Assembly (NCBI GenBank): GCA_964608915.1
Contig: CAZSQA010000033.1
Coordinates: forward strand, 1 to 64,000
Source of the DNA: QWQI01 sp964608915
GTDB lineage: Bacteria; Planctomycetota; Planctomycetia; Isosphaerales; Isosphaeraceae
Direction: 5' to 3'
Length of the DNA: 64,000 bases
Shown here: positions 26,423 through 39,178 of the stretch, piece by piece
How positions within the stretch are numbered: the first letter of the stretch is position 1
How the letters are laid out: each line of letters starts with the position of its first letter
The notes under the pieces: generated by a model
Seen by the model: only the letters and a program-made list of their open reading frames with translations
Database searches by the model: none
Told to the model about the DNA's origin: nothing
Program-made: the position numbers and the translations under genes

Positions 26423-27588
26423 CGACTTGCCCCAAGTTCCGGCGAACTCATCAGAAGCCCCCCCAGGAGAGTCGCCCGAAACGCCCAACTGGTCAAGTCC
26501 ACATGCTCATGCGGGGCATGGGCTCCAGCCCCTTCCAGCCCCAGCCCGTCCAGCGTCGGACACCCGGCGGCAGAAGTGAAATTGCCGTCGGAACCGCCAC
26601 CTGTCGCCCCTTCTTGCAACGCGTAACCGAGCGATGCCGCGACCGACCGAGCGGCCTCGAACAGAGTGATCGTGCCCTGCGTTCGCTCCATCGGCGGCCG
26701 GTTCAGTCCACCTGAGACGACGATGGACGTCTCTGGCGTCTTCGGCCGGAGCGATTTCAGCCTTTCGTCCAGCGCATCGGCTTCAGCCAGAATCGCGACG
26801 CGCGCATCGATCTCGGCCCAGGCGTTTTCCGGGACGACGTTGTTCGCGGAACCGCCACCGATCTTGCCGACATTGAGGGTCGTGCCCAGCCCAGGCCGGG
26901 CTTGTTCGCCGACGGCAAGAATCTGATACGCCAGTTCGACGATCGCGCTGCGGCCCTTTTCGGGCTCCACTCCCGCATGTGCGGCCCGGCCCGTCACTTC
27001 CAGCCGATACGCTCCGACGCCCTTGCGTGCCGTCTTGAGCGCACCGCCCGCCAAAGGTGCTTCAGGTACGAGTGCCGCGAACGCATCACGCGCGTTCGAT
27101 TCGATCAGATCACGGGAAGTCGGGCTGCCGATCTCTTCATCGCTCGTCCACAAGAACCGAACCGGCCGACTCGGGCGTAATCCAAGTTCCTGCATTGCCT
27201 TGACGACTTCCAGGGCCATCGCCAGGCTGGCCTTCATGTCATACGTTCCTGGCCCAAAAAGCCGGTCTCCGTCGCGACAAAACGGCATTCTCTCCAGAGT
27301 GCCATGTGCCCAGACGGTGTCGAAATGGCCGAGTACCAACCAGGGTTTCATCCCTGACTCGCCAGGTTGGGCCCAATCGATGCTCAGGTGGTCGCCACCT
27401 CTCTCGTTCGGGATTCGCGTGACCGCCAATCCCGCATCCGACCACTCTCGTGCAAGATGGTCGGCGACTCGATCGAGAGCTTGCTTGTCCCGGCTCGGGG
27501 ATTCCATCTCCACAAGCGAACGCAATGATGCCACGAACCGGTCCTGTCGCCCGACCAAGCCTGATTTCAGCCCTTCGAGAGCTTTCAT
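26419..27588 (-). CDS. M20-family metallopeptidase, candidate N-succinyl-L-amino acid desuccinylase
   Basis: 389 aa cytoplasmic zinc hydrolase related to glutamate carboxypeptidase and ArgE/DapE. Zinc-site motifs are in order: LVLGHFDTVW (His88, Asp90), GTYDMKA (Asp117), TSDEEIGS (Glu151-Glu152), and a late GLGLEGAGAHAPHEHVDL supplying the final His. The dimerisation lid lies between about 185 and 290. ATG 27588 overlaps the stop of the racemase gene (ATGA), and its own stop overlaps the GNAT start. By context it would remove succinate from N-succinyl-L-amino acids, making D-to-L conversion irreversible. Substrate is inferred from the operon. Confidence 0.9.
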   Translation of the reverse strand: MKALEGLKSGLVGRQDRFVASLRSLVEMESPSRDKQALDRVADHLAREWSDAGLAVTRIPNERGGDHLSIDWAQPGESGMKPWLVLGHFDTVWAHGTLERMPFCRDGDRLFGPGTYDMKASLAMALEVVKAMQELGLRPSRPVRFLWTSDEEIGSPTSRDLIESNARDAFAALVPEAPLAGGALKTARKGVGAYRLEVTGRAAHAGVEPEKGRSAIVELAYQILAVGEQARPGLGTTLNVGKIGGGSANNVVPENAWAEIDARVAILAEADALDERLKSLRPKTPETSIVVSGGLNRPPMERTQGTITLFEAARSVAASLGYALQEGATGGGSDGNFTSAAGCPTLDGLGLEGAGAHAPHEHVDLTSWAFRATLLGGLLMSSPELGASR

Positions 27589-28709
27589 GACGATGCACCT
27601 GATGTCTCAAGTACAGCTGATCGAACGAGATGCGACGAGATCCTGTCCATGTCCGGCTGCACGCCCAGCCCGGGGCCTGCGGGAACGTCAGCCAGGCCAT
27701 TGGATACGGTGATCGGCGGTTCGATGATGTCCTGCTTCCAGTATTTGTCCGAAGCGGAAGTGTCGCCGGGCAGAGTGAATCCCTCAAGGGATGCGATCGC
27801 CAGATTCGCCGCCCGCCCAAGCCCGAATTCGTGCATGCCGCCACACCAGACCGGCACCCCGCGTGAACGGCACAATTCATGAATTCGCAAGGACTCGCAC
27901 AATCCGCCCACCCGGCTGACTTTGACGTTCACCACCCGGCATGCTTCCAGATTAAGCGCCTTTCGAACGTCGTCGACATGGTGGAGGCTTTCGTCCAGGC
28001 AAATCGGTGTGTTCAGCCGTTTCTGAAGCTCGGCGTGATCCACGATATCGTCATCGGCCAGAGGCTGCTCGATCAGCAGCAGGCCGTATTCGTCCAGCTT
28101 CGCCAGGTGGCTGGAATCTGCCATCCGATAAGCCGAATTCGCGTCGACCTGAAGCGGCACGTCGGGCCATCGTTGACGCACGGCCCGAACGGGTTCGATG
28201 TCCCAGCCTGGAGCGATTTTGAGCTTCACACGTCGATAGCCTTCGCTCACGAACCGCTCCACCTGGGCGAGGAGCACATCGATATCCTTTTCGATTCCGA
28301 GACTTACGCCCACTTCGACCTGACTACGAGATCCGCCCACCATATCGGCCAGCGACCGGCCCAGGACTCGACCGATCAAGTCCCAGACGGCCATTTCCAT
28401 GCCCGCCCTGGCGAACCTGTTGCCTTTGACGATAGCGTAAAGGGCCCGAAATTCGTCCGGCGTTCCGAACTCCTTCCCGAGAACCATCGGCGCAAGAAAA
28501 TCGTGGGCAATGTGCCACGCTGTGTCAGTCGTTTCCGAGTTGTAGAACGGGTCGATGGCCGTGGCGATTTCGCCCCAGCCTTCGGCTCCGGCCTCATCGA
28601 ACGACCGCACGAGAATATGTTCGATGTGTGTGCGATAGGCTGAGCTGGTCCGGAACGGCCGGACCAGCGGCAAGCGGACACGGTAGAGTTCGATACGGAC
28701 GATCTTCAT
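27585..28709 (-). CDS. N-succinylamino acid racemase / o-succinylbenzoate synthase family enzyme
   Basis: 374 aa enolase-superfamily protein from ATG 28709 (GGAG upstream; the frame is open to 28838). The lid domain is followed by the barrel with acid/base Lys in RRVKLKIAPGWD, metal ligands in VDANSAY, IEQPLADDD and CLDESLHH, and the second Lys in VVNVKVSRVGG; HEFGLGRAANLAIASL is typical of the MenC-2/NAAR clade. Enzymes of this clade can make o-succinylbenzoate for menaquinone, racemise N-acylamino acids, or both. No men genes are adjacent, while an M20 deacylase and a COG3375 GNAT follow with ATGA overlaps, so the racemase role is favoured. Confidence 0.88.
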   Translation of the reverse strand: MKIVRIELYRVRLPLVRPFRTSSAYRTHIEHILVRSFDEAGAEGWGEIATAIDPFYNSETTDTAWHIAHDFLAPMVLGKEFGTPDEFRALYAIVKGNRFARAGMEMAVWDLIGRVLGRSLADMVGGSRSQVEVGVSLGIEKDIDVLLAQVERFVSEGYRRVKLKIAPGWDIEPVRAVRQRWPDVPLQVDANSAYRMADSSHLAKLDEYGLLLIEQPLADDDIVDHAELQKRLNTPICLDESLHHVDDVRKALNLEACRVVNVKVSRVGGLCESLRIHELCRSRGVPVWCGGMHEFGLGRAANLAIASLEGFTLPGDTSASDKYWKQDIIEPPITVSNGLADVPAGPGLGVQPDMDRISSHLVRSAVLETSGASS

Positions 28710-28767
28710 GGCGAGCCGCTCCAGTTCGACTCGCCTGATCTTACCATCCGGCCGACGCGAAAATCGA

Positions 28768-30054
28768 TCAGACTTGGGCCGGCATCGAGAAACGGCTCGA
28801 ATACTCGCGTGCCAGCAGGGCATTCGCTTCGGCCACACCGGGGAAGGTCTCGGTCGCGGCGTCGAATGCCAGCCGTTTGCCCGTGCGCTGCGCGATATTA
28901 CCCAAATGGCACAAGCGAGTCGAAAGGTGGCCGATCTCCACGTCAGCGTTGGGCTTGCCGCCGCCGCGAATGCAATCGAGGAAGTTCTGCACGTGCGGCT
29001 TCATGCCGTCCGTCGCAGGGCCTTCGCTTTTCGCCAACGGCGGAGCCTTCTGGTCAAGATCCTCGATCTTCCAACCTTTGTCAGTGATCAGCAGAGTGCC
29101 TTTGTCGCCATACCACGCGATGCCGAAGCTGGAGCCTTCCGTCGGATGCTTCGACCACATCCGGTGCTCCCATTGAATGACGCATTTTTCCGGGAATTCC
29201 CAAGTGACGATCTGCGTATCCGGCACTTCCTGATCGTCGTCGAACACGAACTTCCCGCCGGCGGATGCCACGTGCGACGGGGCGTCGACGCCCAGGCCCC
29301 AGCGGGCCACGTCCACGCCGTGAATCCCGTTATTTCCGAGTTCGCCCGTGCCCCAGTTCCAGAACCAGTGCCAGTTGTAATGAAACCGGTTCTCATGAAA
29401 CGGCCGATCAGGCGCCGGGCCCTGCCACAAGGCATAATCGACGCCCGCAGGCACTTCGCCAGGCTTGCCGTGGCCAATATTGGGCCGAATCTGGTGAATC
29501 CACGACCGGGCCATGCCGACCTTTCCCACCGCACCGGACCGAACCAGCTCGACGGCCTCCTTCACGCTGGACGAACTGCGGCGCTGCGTGCCGACCTGCA
29601 CCACCCGCTTGTATTTGCGGGCGGCCTCGACCATTCGGCGGCCTTCCACAATGTTGTGGCTGGCCGGTTTTTCGCAATAGACATGCTTGCCCGCCTGACA
29701 GCCCATGACCGTCATGAGCGCATGCCAGTGATCGGGCGCTGCGATCGCGATGGCATCGATCGATTTGTCGTCGAGAATCTTGCGGAAGTCGCTTTCGATC
29801 TTCGCCTCGCTCTTGCCGAGCGAATCGAGATTCTTTTGTGCCTTGCCATAGACGTTCGAATCGGCATCAGCGATCACGGCGACTTCGAAGCCTTCGTGCG
29901 AAGCGAACGACTTCACCAGATCGGCCCCGCGACCACGCACGCCGATGACGCCGATTCGCACCTTCTCATTGGCCGAAGCGTTCGACCTGGCATGCCCGGC
30001 AAGAGCCAGCCCGGCAAGACCTGTGCCCAGAAAATGACGACGATTTGGTGTCAT
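28768..30054 (-). CDS. Gfo/Idh/MocA oxidoreductase, Tat-exported
   Basis: 428 aa from ATG 30054, which follows CAGGAG; the frame continues to 30207 without support. The N-terminus NRRHFLGTGLAGLALAGHA is a textbook twin-arginine signal, so the enzyme would fold with NAD(P) in the cytoplasm and be exported. The Rossmann loop is RIGVIGVRGRG and the family CEKPASHNIVEGR follows. The mid-region HVASAGGKFVFDD and VTWEFPEKCVIQWEHRMW match the large planctomycete paralogue group. The reaction (probably sugar or inositol oxidation) is not predictable. It lies 58 bp upstream-adjacent to the racemase gene start on the same strand, but no coupling is visible. Confidence 0.92.
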   Translation of the reverse strand: MTPNRRHFLGTGLAGLALAGHARSNASANEKVRIGVIGVRGRGADLVKSFASHEGFEVAVIADADSNVYGKAQKNLDSLGKSEAKIESDFRKILDDKSIDAIAIAAPDHWHALMTVMGCQAGKHVYCEKPASHNIVEGRRMVEAARKYKRVVQVGTQRRSSSSVKEAVELVRSGAVGKVGMARSWIHQIRPNIGHGKPGEVPAGVDYALWQGPAPDRPFHENRFHYNWHWFWNWGTGELGNNGIHGVDVARWGLGVDAPSHVASAGGKFVFDDDQEVPDTQIVTWEFPEKCVIQWEHRMWSKHPTEGSSFGIAWYGDKGTLLITDKGWKIEDLDQKAPPLAKSEGPATDGMKPHVQNFLDCIRGGGKPNADVEIGHLSTRLCHLGNIAQRTGKRLAFDAATETFPGVAEANALLAREYSSRFSMPAQV

Positions 30055-30549
30055 GAGATGATGCTCCTGATCGATTGCGGTAGGGCTGCCAGGCAAGGCC
30101 GATCTCCCGGGATTGCCCCGGATTTCGATATCAGTTATTATGCCTCGACCTCTGCCACCGAGAAACAAAAATTTCGCGATTTTGCGGTCAGGCTTGTCTC
30201 GAGCCAACTTATTTCGATACTCGAAGCTGCCGGAAACGACTCAGTACGCGAATCCGGAAGGAAATATCGAAATGGCGGATTCCCATTCTTCGCAATCCCA
30301 ATCGCACCGAAACCCTGCTCGAAGATTCGAAATCGCCCAATCACATTTCTCATCACTCCGTCGTCACCGAAAAATCGGGCAAACCAAAATCCGGAATATA
30401 TCCGAAGATTTGGTTCTAAAGGGATTTCCGTGGGTTGTCGATCGTCAAATTCACGATCGATCTTATGGATGGACGAATTGATGGATGCGATTTAAACTCG
30501 AATCGGCATTTCGGTTCGAATGGCGTATCGGTTAACGTGCCGGCGTTTT

Positions 30550-30594
30550 GCCCTGAAAGGGCTGAAGGTCAATAGCCCCGGGTGAAACCCGGGG
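30550..30594 (+). repeat. REP-like repeat unit, forward copy
   Basis: Two adjoining short hairpins: GCCCTGAAAGGGC (30550-30562), then the linker TGAAGGTCAATAG, then CCCCGGGTGAAACCCGGGG (30576-30594). The layout and the linker recur in inverse orientation at 30699-30741, with compensating changes that keep the stems. Similar units with GCCCTGAAAGGGC and CCCCGGGT/ACCCGGGG palindromes are, from memory, abundant between genes in planctomycetes. Confidence 0.75.
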
Positions 30595-30698
30595 AATGAG
30601 GGCAAGACGTAAAATGTTATGCGGCCTGAAAGGACGCAGGTCATGAATTGGGTTTTCCTTGCGGAAACTGGGTGTTCCCCGCACCTTTTCATAATCCA

Positions 30699-30741
30699 CA
30701 GGGTTTCACCCTGATCTATTGACCTTCGGCCTTACAGGCCG
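30699..30741 (-). repeat. REP-like repeat unit, inverted copy
   Basis: Read on the minus strand this is CGGCCTGTAAGGCCG, then AAGGTCAATAGAT, then CAGGGTGAAACCCTG, matching the forward unit's order hairpin-AAGGTCAATAG-hairpin. The stems differ in sequence from the forward copy but stay complementary, which suggests selection on structure or a different founding copy. Confidence 0.72.
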
Positions 30742-31204
30742 ATTTCTATGATCGAAGTCCAAAACGCGATCGAAATGGTTCGGTGTCATGCAGCGGAAAG
30801 GGTTTTCATGAGACGATGCGATCCGATCCTGACACATTCCGAAATGGAGATTCATCCACGGAAATTCCTGAAGAACCCATAAAATTTTCGTAGCAGGTTC
30901 ACTTTCGCGAAGCTCGCGAACCGACCACCGTCCGAATGGCATCCGCCCAATCATAATTTTCAGCTAACGTTCAAGACGATCGCTGCACACTTGATCCAAT
31001 CGCGAAACACACTCTTGAATGCATCGGCGTTCCATCTCTTGATACGATTTCGGTCGGAACCAGACCGGTATTCGGCAGGTTCTTGACTGAATATGTTATC
31101 GATTCGGGTGTGCTCGGAAAGCCATGCTCGAACCTTGCTCTGAATTTACTGACGATCAACAGCTTCCGGCCTGTCGAATCTTCTGATTCGAAACTTCACC
31201 ACAT

Positions 31205-32335
31205 TCACCACTTATCGATCGGCCCTTTCGGCGTCGGGATTTTCGGCTCGAAGTGGCTCGGGAGAGGGCCGGTCGGGCCTGATTTCCGCATTTCGGCGAT
31301 CGTTTCGTCGAACCGGGCCACGCTCGGGAGATTGATGAGCTGATGATAAAGCGACTTCGGGGCCCGGATCGCGTGCTGATACCAGGCCAGTGTCTTGCGA
31401 AACTGCGTGCAGGCCGTGCGTTCGCCACGCAGCTTGACGAGATAATGAAAATGCCGGTCCATCAGGTCGACCCGCTCGGAGAACCCGGGGGCTGGCCCTG
31501 GGTCGCCCGTTTTCGCCCAGAGATTAAGCTCACGGAACAGAAACGGATTTCCCAAAGCGCCCCTGCCGATCGAAATGGCCGCGCAGCCGGTCTCGCGGAA
31601 CATGCGTTCGGCGTCGAACAGCGTGCGAACGTCGCCATTGCCCACGACCGGTATCCTGTCCGCTGCGGCCACCACGCTGGCGATGCCCGGCAGGTTTACC
31701 GTGCCCATGAAGCTTTGTTCACGCGTCCGCCCGTGGATGATCACGCCGGCCACGCCGATCGATTCGAACCTGCGCGTCAATTCGGGCGCGGTGGGTGTGG
31801 CGTCGTCCCAGCCGAGTCGCATTTTCACTGTGACAGGAACGTCGACGGCCCCCACGACCGCTTCGACGAGCGTGCCGGCGTTGTCGACATCGCACAGCAG
31901 GGCCGAGCCGCCGCCCGATTTCACGATCTTTTTGACAGGGCAGCCCATATTGATGTCGATGATCGAGGCCCCGAGGTCGACGCACATTTTGGCCGCTTCG
32001 ATCATTTCCCTGGCCACATGGCCGTAGATCTGAATCGCCACGGGCTGTTCTTCAGGCGATGTTTCAGCCAGTTCGAAAGCCTTCTGGCGTTTTTCGATCA
32101 GGCTGCGGGCGTTCACGAGTTCGGTCGTCGCCAAGCCCAGGCCGCCTAATTCACGCAGGGCCAGCCGCAGTGCCAGGCTGCTGTATCCGGCCATGGGTGC
32201 GAAGAAGAAGCGGGACGGGATAGGAACCTTGCCGATCGCGAGCGGCTCGCGGCAAAGCTCAGGGGCTCGCACGAGAACGTCATTCCGGGCGGTCAAGTGC
32301 GTGTCGGTGGAATCGTCCGTGACTGTCCGGTTCAT
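31205..32335 (-). CDS. dusB: tRNA-dihydrouridine synthase
   Basis: 376 aa FMN enzyme reducing uridine in the tRNA D-loop. From ATG 32335 (weak ribosome site; the frame opens at 32404), the barrel begins SRFFFAPMAGYSSLALR, followed by PVAIQIYGH, the catalytic-Cys block DINMGCPVKKIVKSGGGSAL, VTVKMRLGWDD, IIHGRTREQSFMG, VVGNGDVRT and SIGRGALGNPFLF. The order and spacing fit the DusB clade. The first 25-30 residues are a polar extension. It is apparently monocistronic. Confidence 0.93.
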   Translation of the reverse strand: MNRTVTDDSTDTHLTARNDVLVRAPELCREPLAIGKVPIPSRFFFAPMAGYSSLALRLALRELGGLGLATTELVNARSLIEKRQKAFELAETSPEEQPVAIQIYGHVAREMIEAAKMCVDLGASIIDINMGCPVKKIVKSGGGSALLCDVDNAGTLVEAVVGAVDVPVTVKMRLGWDDATPTAPELTRRFESIGVAGVIIHGRTREQSFMGTVNLPGIASVVAAADRIPVVGNGDVRTLFDAERMFRETGCAAISIGRGALGNPFLFRELNLWAKTGDPGPAPGFSERVDLMDRHFHYLVKLRGERTACTQFRKTLAWYQHAIRAPKSLYHQLINLPSVARFDETIAEMRKSGPTGPLPSHFEPKIPTPKGPIDKW

Positions 32336-32721
32336 GGTCTGGTGTCTGATCGTCGTTGAATCATGGCAGGTCGCCCGGCATCGAGACCGCTTTCCGAAAG
32401 GCATGCAAGTCCTTCCGAAACGGTACTTGGCCGGTACGAAATCGATCCTGCGACATTACGCCGGATTCGATTCCGCGATAACGTTCTCCTGCAGGAAGAC
32501 GTAAATTCATTTTGACTTCGGATGGCATCGCGGGTCAATGGTTGCGATCGGTCCGTGGGTCGAATCGCCTTCCGTTTCGCCGTGGAATTCTTAATTTTGA
32601 CGCGATCGATTCGCAAATGAAGATCAGGGCGATTCTGACAGCGTAACGGATCGAATCGGATCGAACCTTGCATCAATCCGATGAAGTCGGGCATGCTCGA
32701 AGCGATTCGAAACGAAAACGA
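32336..32721. other. Intergenic region, nothing recognised
   Basis: 386 bp between two minus-strand genes. I see no repeat, hairpin or protein-like frame, only the general abundance of CGAA/TTCG strings. Confidence 0.45.
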
Positions 32722-34062
32722 TCAGGATTCCGAACGGGCGATGCGGTCGATCGCTTCGAAAGCCAGTTCGATCAATTCCGGATGTTTCGGCGAGAACTGT
32801 TCCCTTACATGCTGCCTGGGATCATCGGATACGGCGAGCAAAGCTTGCGCCAGGAAATCCGAAAGTTCGTAATCGCAGATGAGAAGGGCTTCCGAAAATC
32901 GCTTCGCCAGCTTCGATTCGCATTTCGATGCTGCCCGCCCGAAAGTCGATAACGCGACGATGGATTCAACGACGACATCCCGGCAACTGTCTTCCAGACA
33001 ACGCCCCAATTCTCCGACGACAAGCTCAGGCCGATGCGTGAGCTTTCCGAGCGTTTCAGCCGCTGTGGCCCGTAACGATGCGTCCGACGAATGCAGAGCA
33101 TCCACGATCAATTCGATGGATCGACGAGCTTCGGGGACGAATCTCGCGGCCAGTCTGACAGCCTGTTCACGTACCGCCGTGTCTCGATCTCGTAGTGAGC
33201 CGATCACCGCGTCGACGACATCCGCAGTGTGCTCATTTCGGTCCTCAAATTCCCTGAGGGCAGCCAGACGGAAAGTCGATGTCCCCGTTTTGATCATCCC
33301 CAGCAAGTTCTCAGTCGTTCCGACTTTCAAGCCAGTCAAGTCCGATTCAGGCCGAAACAGGCAATCGCCGGTTTTGCGAACGTAATTCAGGCCCTTCCGA
33401 AATGGAACCGACGCGTTTCTGCGAAGATGATCGGCCCAAACCGGTTTCGATTCGCCCCGGGAATTCGCGAAGAGGGCGAGGGCGTAGCCATAAATCCTGA
33501 CGGGCAGGTATCCCAGTCGGGTCATTTTCCAGGAGTACCAGCCACCACCAAGATTCTGAGTCGATTCCCGGGTCGTCGCATTGGCCATGATGACACCGAC
33601 ACCAAGATACACAGTGAGCAGATCCGTGATCCATTCATGGTCAGGGGCGTCGGTGCTCAACAAGCCACCGCCGAGCAGAATTTCGTGCGAAAGTTCATGA
33701 GCGAGGGTCGAAACGACCAGAGCAGGATCGCTCACGATCGAATTCGAAATGCGAATCGTCGTCGTGCCGAGATCATTCATGTACGTCCCGGCAGCATTGG
33801 GCATTTCTTTATGATCGAACAATTTCAGACTGATCTTCGAATCTTGAATCTTCATATGATGCATCAGCAGATGCATCAGTTCGGTAATTTCTTCCGAGCT
33901 ACCGGAGAACGATTCAGGGACGTTCAAATCGGCAGGAAGGAGCACTTTCGTCTGGATCATCCGGTCGATTCCCAACACATCGGCCAACCATTGCATACGT
34001 GTTTCCGTCCAGTACTTTTCCGACGTTCCGAGTGGGCATTTCGGGGAAAACCAATCGAACAT
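32722..34062 (-). CDS. HExxH metallopeptidase-like protein with C-terminal HEAT repeats
   Basis: 446 aa from ATG 34062, which has GAGGAA eight bases upstream; the frame is open to 34143. No signal peptide. Residues 115-130 contain LAHELSHEILLGGG, a zinc-binding HExxH, and 142-160 contain EWITDLLTVYLGVGV, where an acidic residue can be the third ligand. From about 270 onward, alpha-solenoid repeats appear, such as DAVIGSLRDRDTAVREQAVRLAARF, LIVDALHSSDASLRATAAE and DVVVESIVALSTF. Combining an intracellular protease domain with HEAT repeats suggests target recognition through the solenoid. I know of similar HEL(S/A)HE...TDLL proteins without a function. Confidence 0.72.
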   Translation of the reverse strand: MFDWFSPKCPLGTSEKYWTETRMQWLADVLGIDRMIQTKVLLPADLNVPESFSGSSEEITELMHLLMHHMKIQDSKISLKLFDHKEMPNAAGTYMNDLGTTTIRISNSIVSDPALVVSTLAHELSHEILLGGGLLSTDAPDHEWITDLLTVYLGVGVIMANATTRESTQNLGGGWYSWKMTRLGYLPVRIYGYALALFANSRGESKPVWADHLRRNASVPFRKGLNYVRKTGDCLFRPESDLTGLKVGTTENLLGMIKTGTSTFRLAALREFEDRNEHTADVVDAVIGSLRDRDTAVREQAVRLAARFVPEARRSIELIVDALHSSDASLRATAAETLGKLTHRPELVVGELGRCLEDSCRDVVVESIVALSTFGRAASKCESKLAKRFSEALLICDYELSDFLAQALLAVSDDPRQHVREQFSPKHPELIELAFEAIDRIARSES

Positions 34063-34397
34063 GGACGTTTCCTCTATGCTTCGAAAGCGTATCGGCCAAA
34101 CAGACCGGAGATACGAACGGAAGCCCTGTTTCGACTCAACCAACCGACGGAAAAGAAGTTACCGAACGTTCAAGGTGTTGGCAAGAAATTTTGCGGCTGA
34201 ACGGGCCCATCCCGTTGTGGTCTCAGGAGTCATCCGGCACGGACCTTGTACCGAATCGATATTCCATTGACACTGGAATTCCGGATAAGGCTTCATGTAA
34301 GGCTGAAAGCGAATCGTGCCGAGGACATTGCTGTCAACGGCACGATTCATATTCATAGGACCGGCGGATCGAATACTCAGAAAAGACGGAGCGAATA
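34063..34397. other. Intergenic region, nothing recognised
   Basis: 335 bp between the HEAT-metallopeptidase start and the dehydrogenase end. No gene-like frame or clear hairpin was seen. Confidence 0.45.
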
Positions 34398-37846
<3,449 letters not shown>

Positions 37847-37850
<4 letters not shown>

Positions 37851-39178
37851 TTGCCTTCGATCTCCCGCACGATTTGCACTTGATGCACCGGGGGTTTCTT
37901 GAGTTCGTCGATTTCTTTTTCGAGTTTCACGATCAGCGGATCGAATTGGGGAATCTCGACGGCATTGTTGCCTTGTTCGTGTTTACGGAAGCCCAGAAGA
38001 TAGGTCTCGTTCTGGGGTCGCCAGCGATGAAAGAACAACTCGTTCTTGCGAATCACGGCCTGACGGATCCGTTCGACTCGGGCCGAGTCGGGATCGTCGC
38101 CGATGGTGATGCCTTCGGCCCAGGCTTTGGCGGATGCGATCGCGGCCGGTTTGCCGTCGAACACGAGTCGATATTTGCCTTCAGCCAGCCCCGTGAACTG
38201 AAACGACCATCCAGCTGCGGTGCGCTGTCGGTCGTCACCGATTTCCCTGGGCCCGACCGGGGCTGGCAGCTGCACGCGGCGGATTTCGAACTGGCCATCG
38301 TTCGCGTCTTTTTTCATCGCGAATTCGAATGCGATCGCATTTCGGCTTGAAGGCACGATTACGGCGGAATCCTTATCCTGAGTGAGCCGGAACTTGAGTG
38401 TCGACCCGCCCGTATCGCCGGAAACCAGCCTGTCGGCCTGATTCATCAAAGCCCAATATCCCGTATTGGCGTAATTGATGCCGTTATCGGAAATCAGCGG
38501 CAGCATCGGCCTCAGCTCATCGGGCGATTTCGTACCGAGTTTCGCGATGGGCGAAAAATCGAGGTAATCGGTCGTCAGTTCTTCGGCCAGCTTCGTCACA
38601 GCTTCGGAATATAGCGAGAGATCTTTGCGGCGGGCTTCGGAATTGCCCCAGGGGCCTTCGAAAGAAAGCGGTGTCACCGGCGACGCCAGGATGATTTTCC
38701 TCGGCTTGAATTTCTCGCGGATCGTATTGACCAGCGTGCGGTAATCGGCCTTGAATTTCTCGAGCCCGGCAGCCCCGGACTGACTGTCGTTGGCTCCATA
38801 TTGCAATACGACGACCGAGGGCTTCACGACTTCGAGCGTATTCATCAGGTGTTCGAAACCGTCTTTGGCCGTACCGAAGCGGGCCCGCGATTCGCACGTG
38901 ACCACATCGGCAGACCAGCCAAGGTTCCGCATGCGGATCGAGCGGTTGGGGAACCGAGTCATCAGCCAGGTTTCGAGATATCCGTAAGCCGGCTCTCGTT
39001 CCACGAACGTATCGCCGATCCAGGCAATCATATCACCGTCCACCGGGCGATCGAGGCCGGGAGGCAGCGGGATCTGAGCTTGGATCGACGGCGAATTCCA
39101 ATACGTCGGAATCGCGATCGTCAAGGCGAGACAAGCTCGCAAAAGCGTTCTGCGCAACTTGATTTTCATCATGAGCAT
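37847..39178 (-). CDS. Exported SGNH-hydrolase-like protein with altered catalytic blocks
   Basis: 443 aa (a second ATG lies three codons in). Signal peptide about 1-35. The SGNH/GDSL fold is visible in MIAWIGDTFVEREPAYGYLE (block I), IRMRNLGWSADVV (block II), VVLQYGANDSQSG (block III with GxND) and SDNGINYANTGYWALM (block V). Block I has GDTF where an active enzyme has GDS, and block V has Asn where the catalytic His of DxxH is expected. It is the first gene of a coupled pair with the PVC dehydrogenase (ATGA overlap). It is either a non-catalytic binding protein or uses Thr; both are inference. Confidence 0.85.

Larger units (their letters stand above)
30055..31204. other. Long intergenic region with REP-like units, no supported gene
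   Basis: 1150 bp, the largest gap in the window and noticeably more AT-rich than the genes. It contains two inverted REP-like units (30550-30594 and 30699-30741), and between them an imperfect hairpin GCGGCCTGAAAGGACGC (30621-30637) that may be a third, decayed copy. Open frames here (such as 30492-30692) are built from the repeats and are rejected. The remainder, 30742-31204, shows no recognisable element. Confidence 0.55.

Noticed and set aside
28708..30495. A 595-codon open frame on the + strand
   Set aside because: It lies opposite the Gfo/Idh/MocA gene, which has clear motifs and a ribosome site. The translation has no recognisable domain; it stays open because of the CGAA/TTCG-rich codon use.
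30492..30692. A 66-codon protein on the - strand
   Set aside because: It is made of REP-like repeat sequence and has no separate coding signal.
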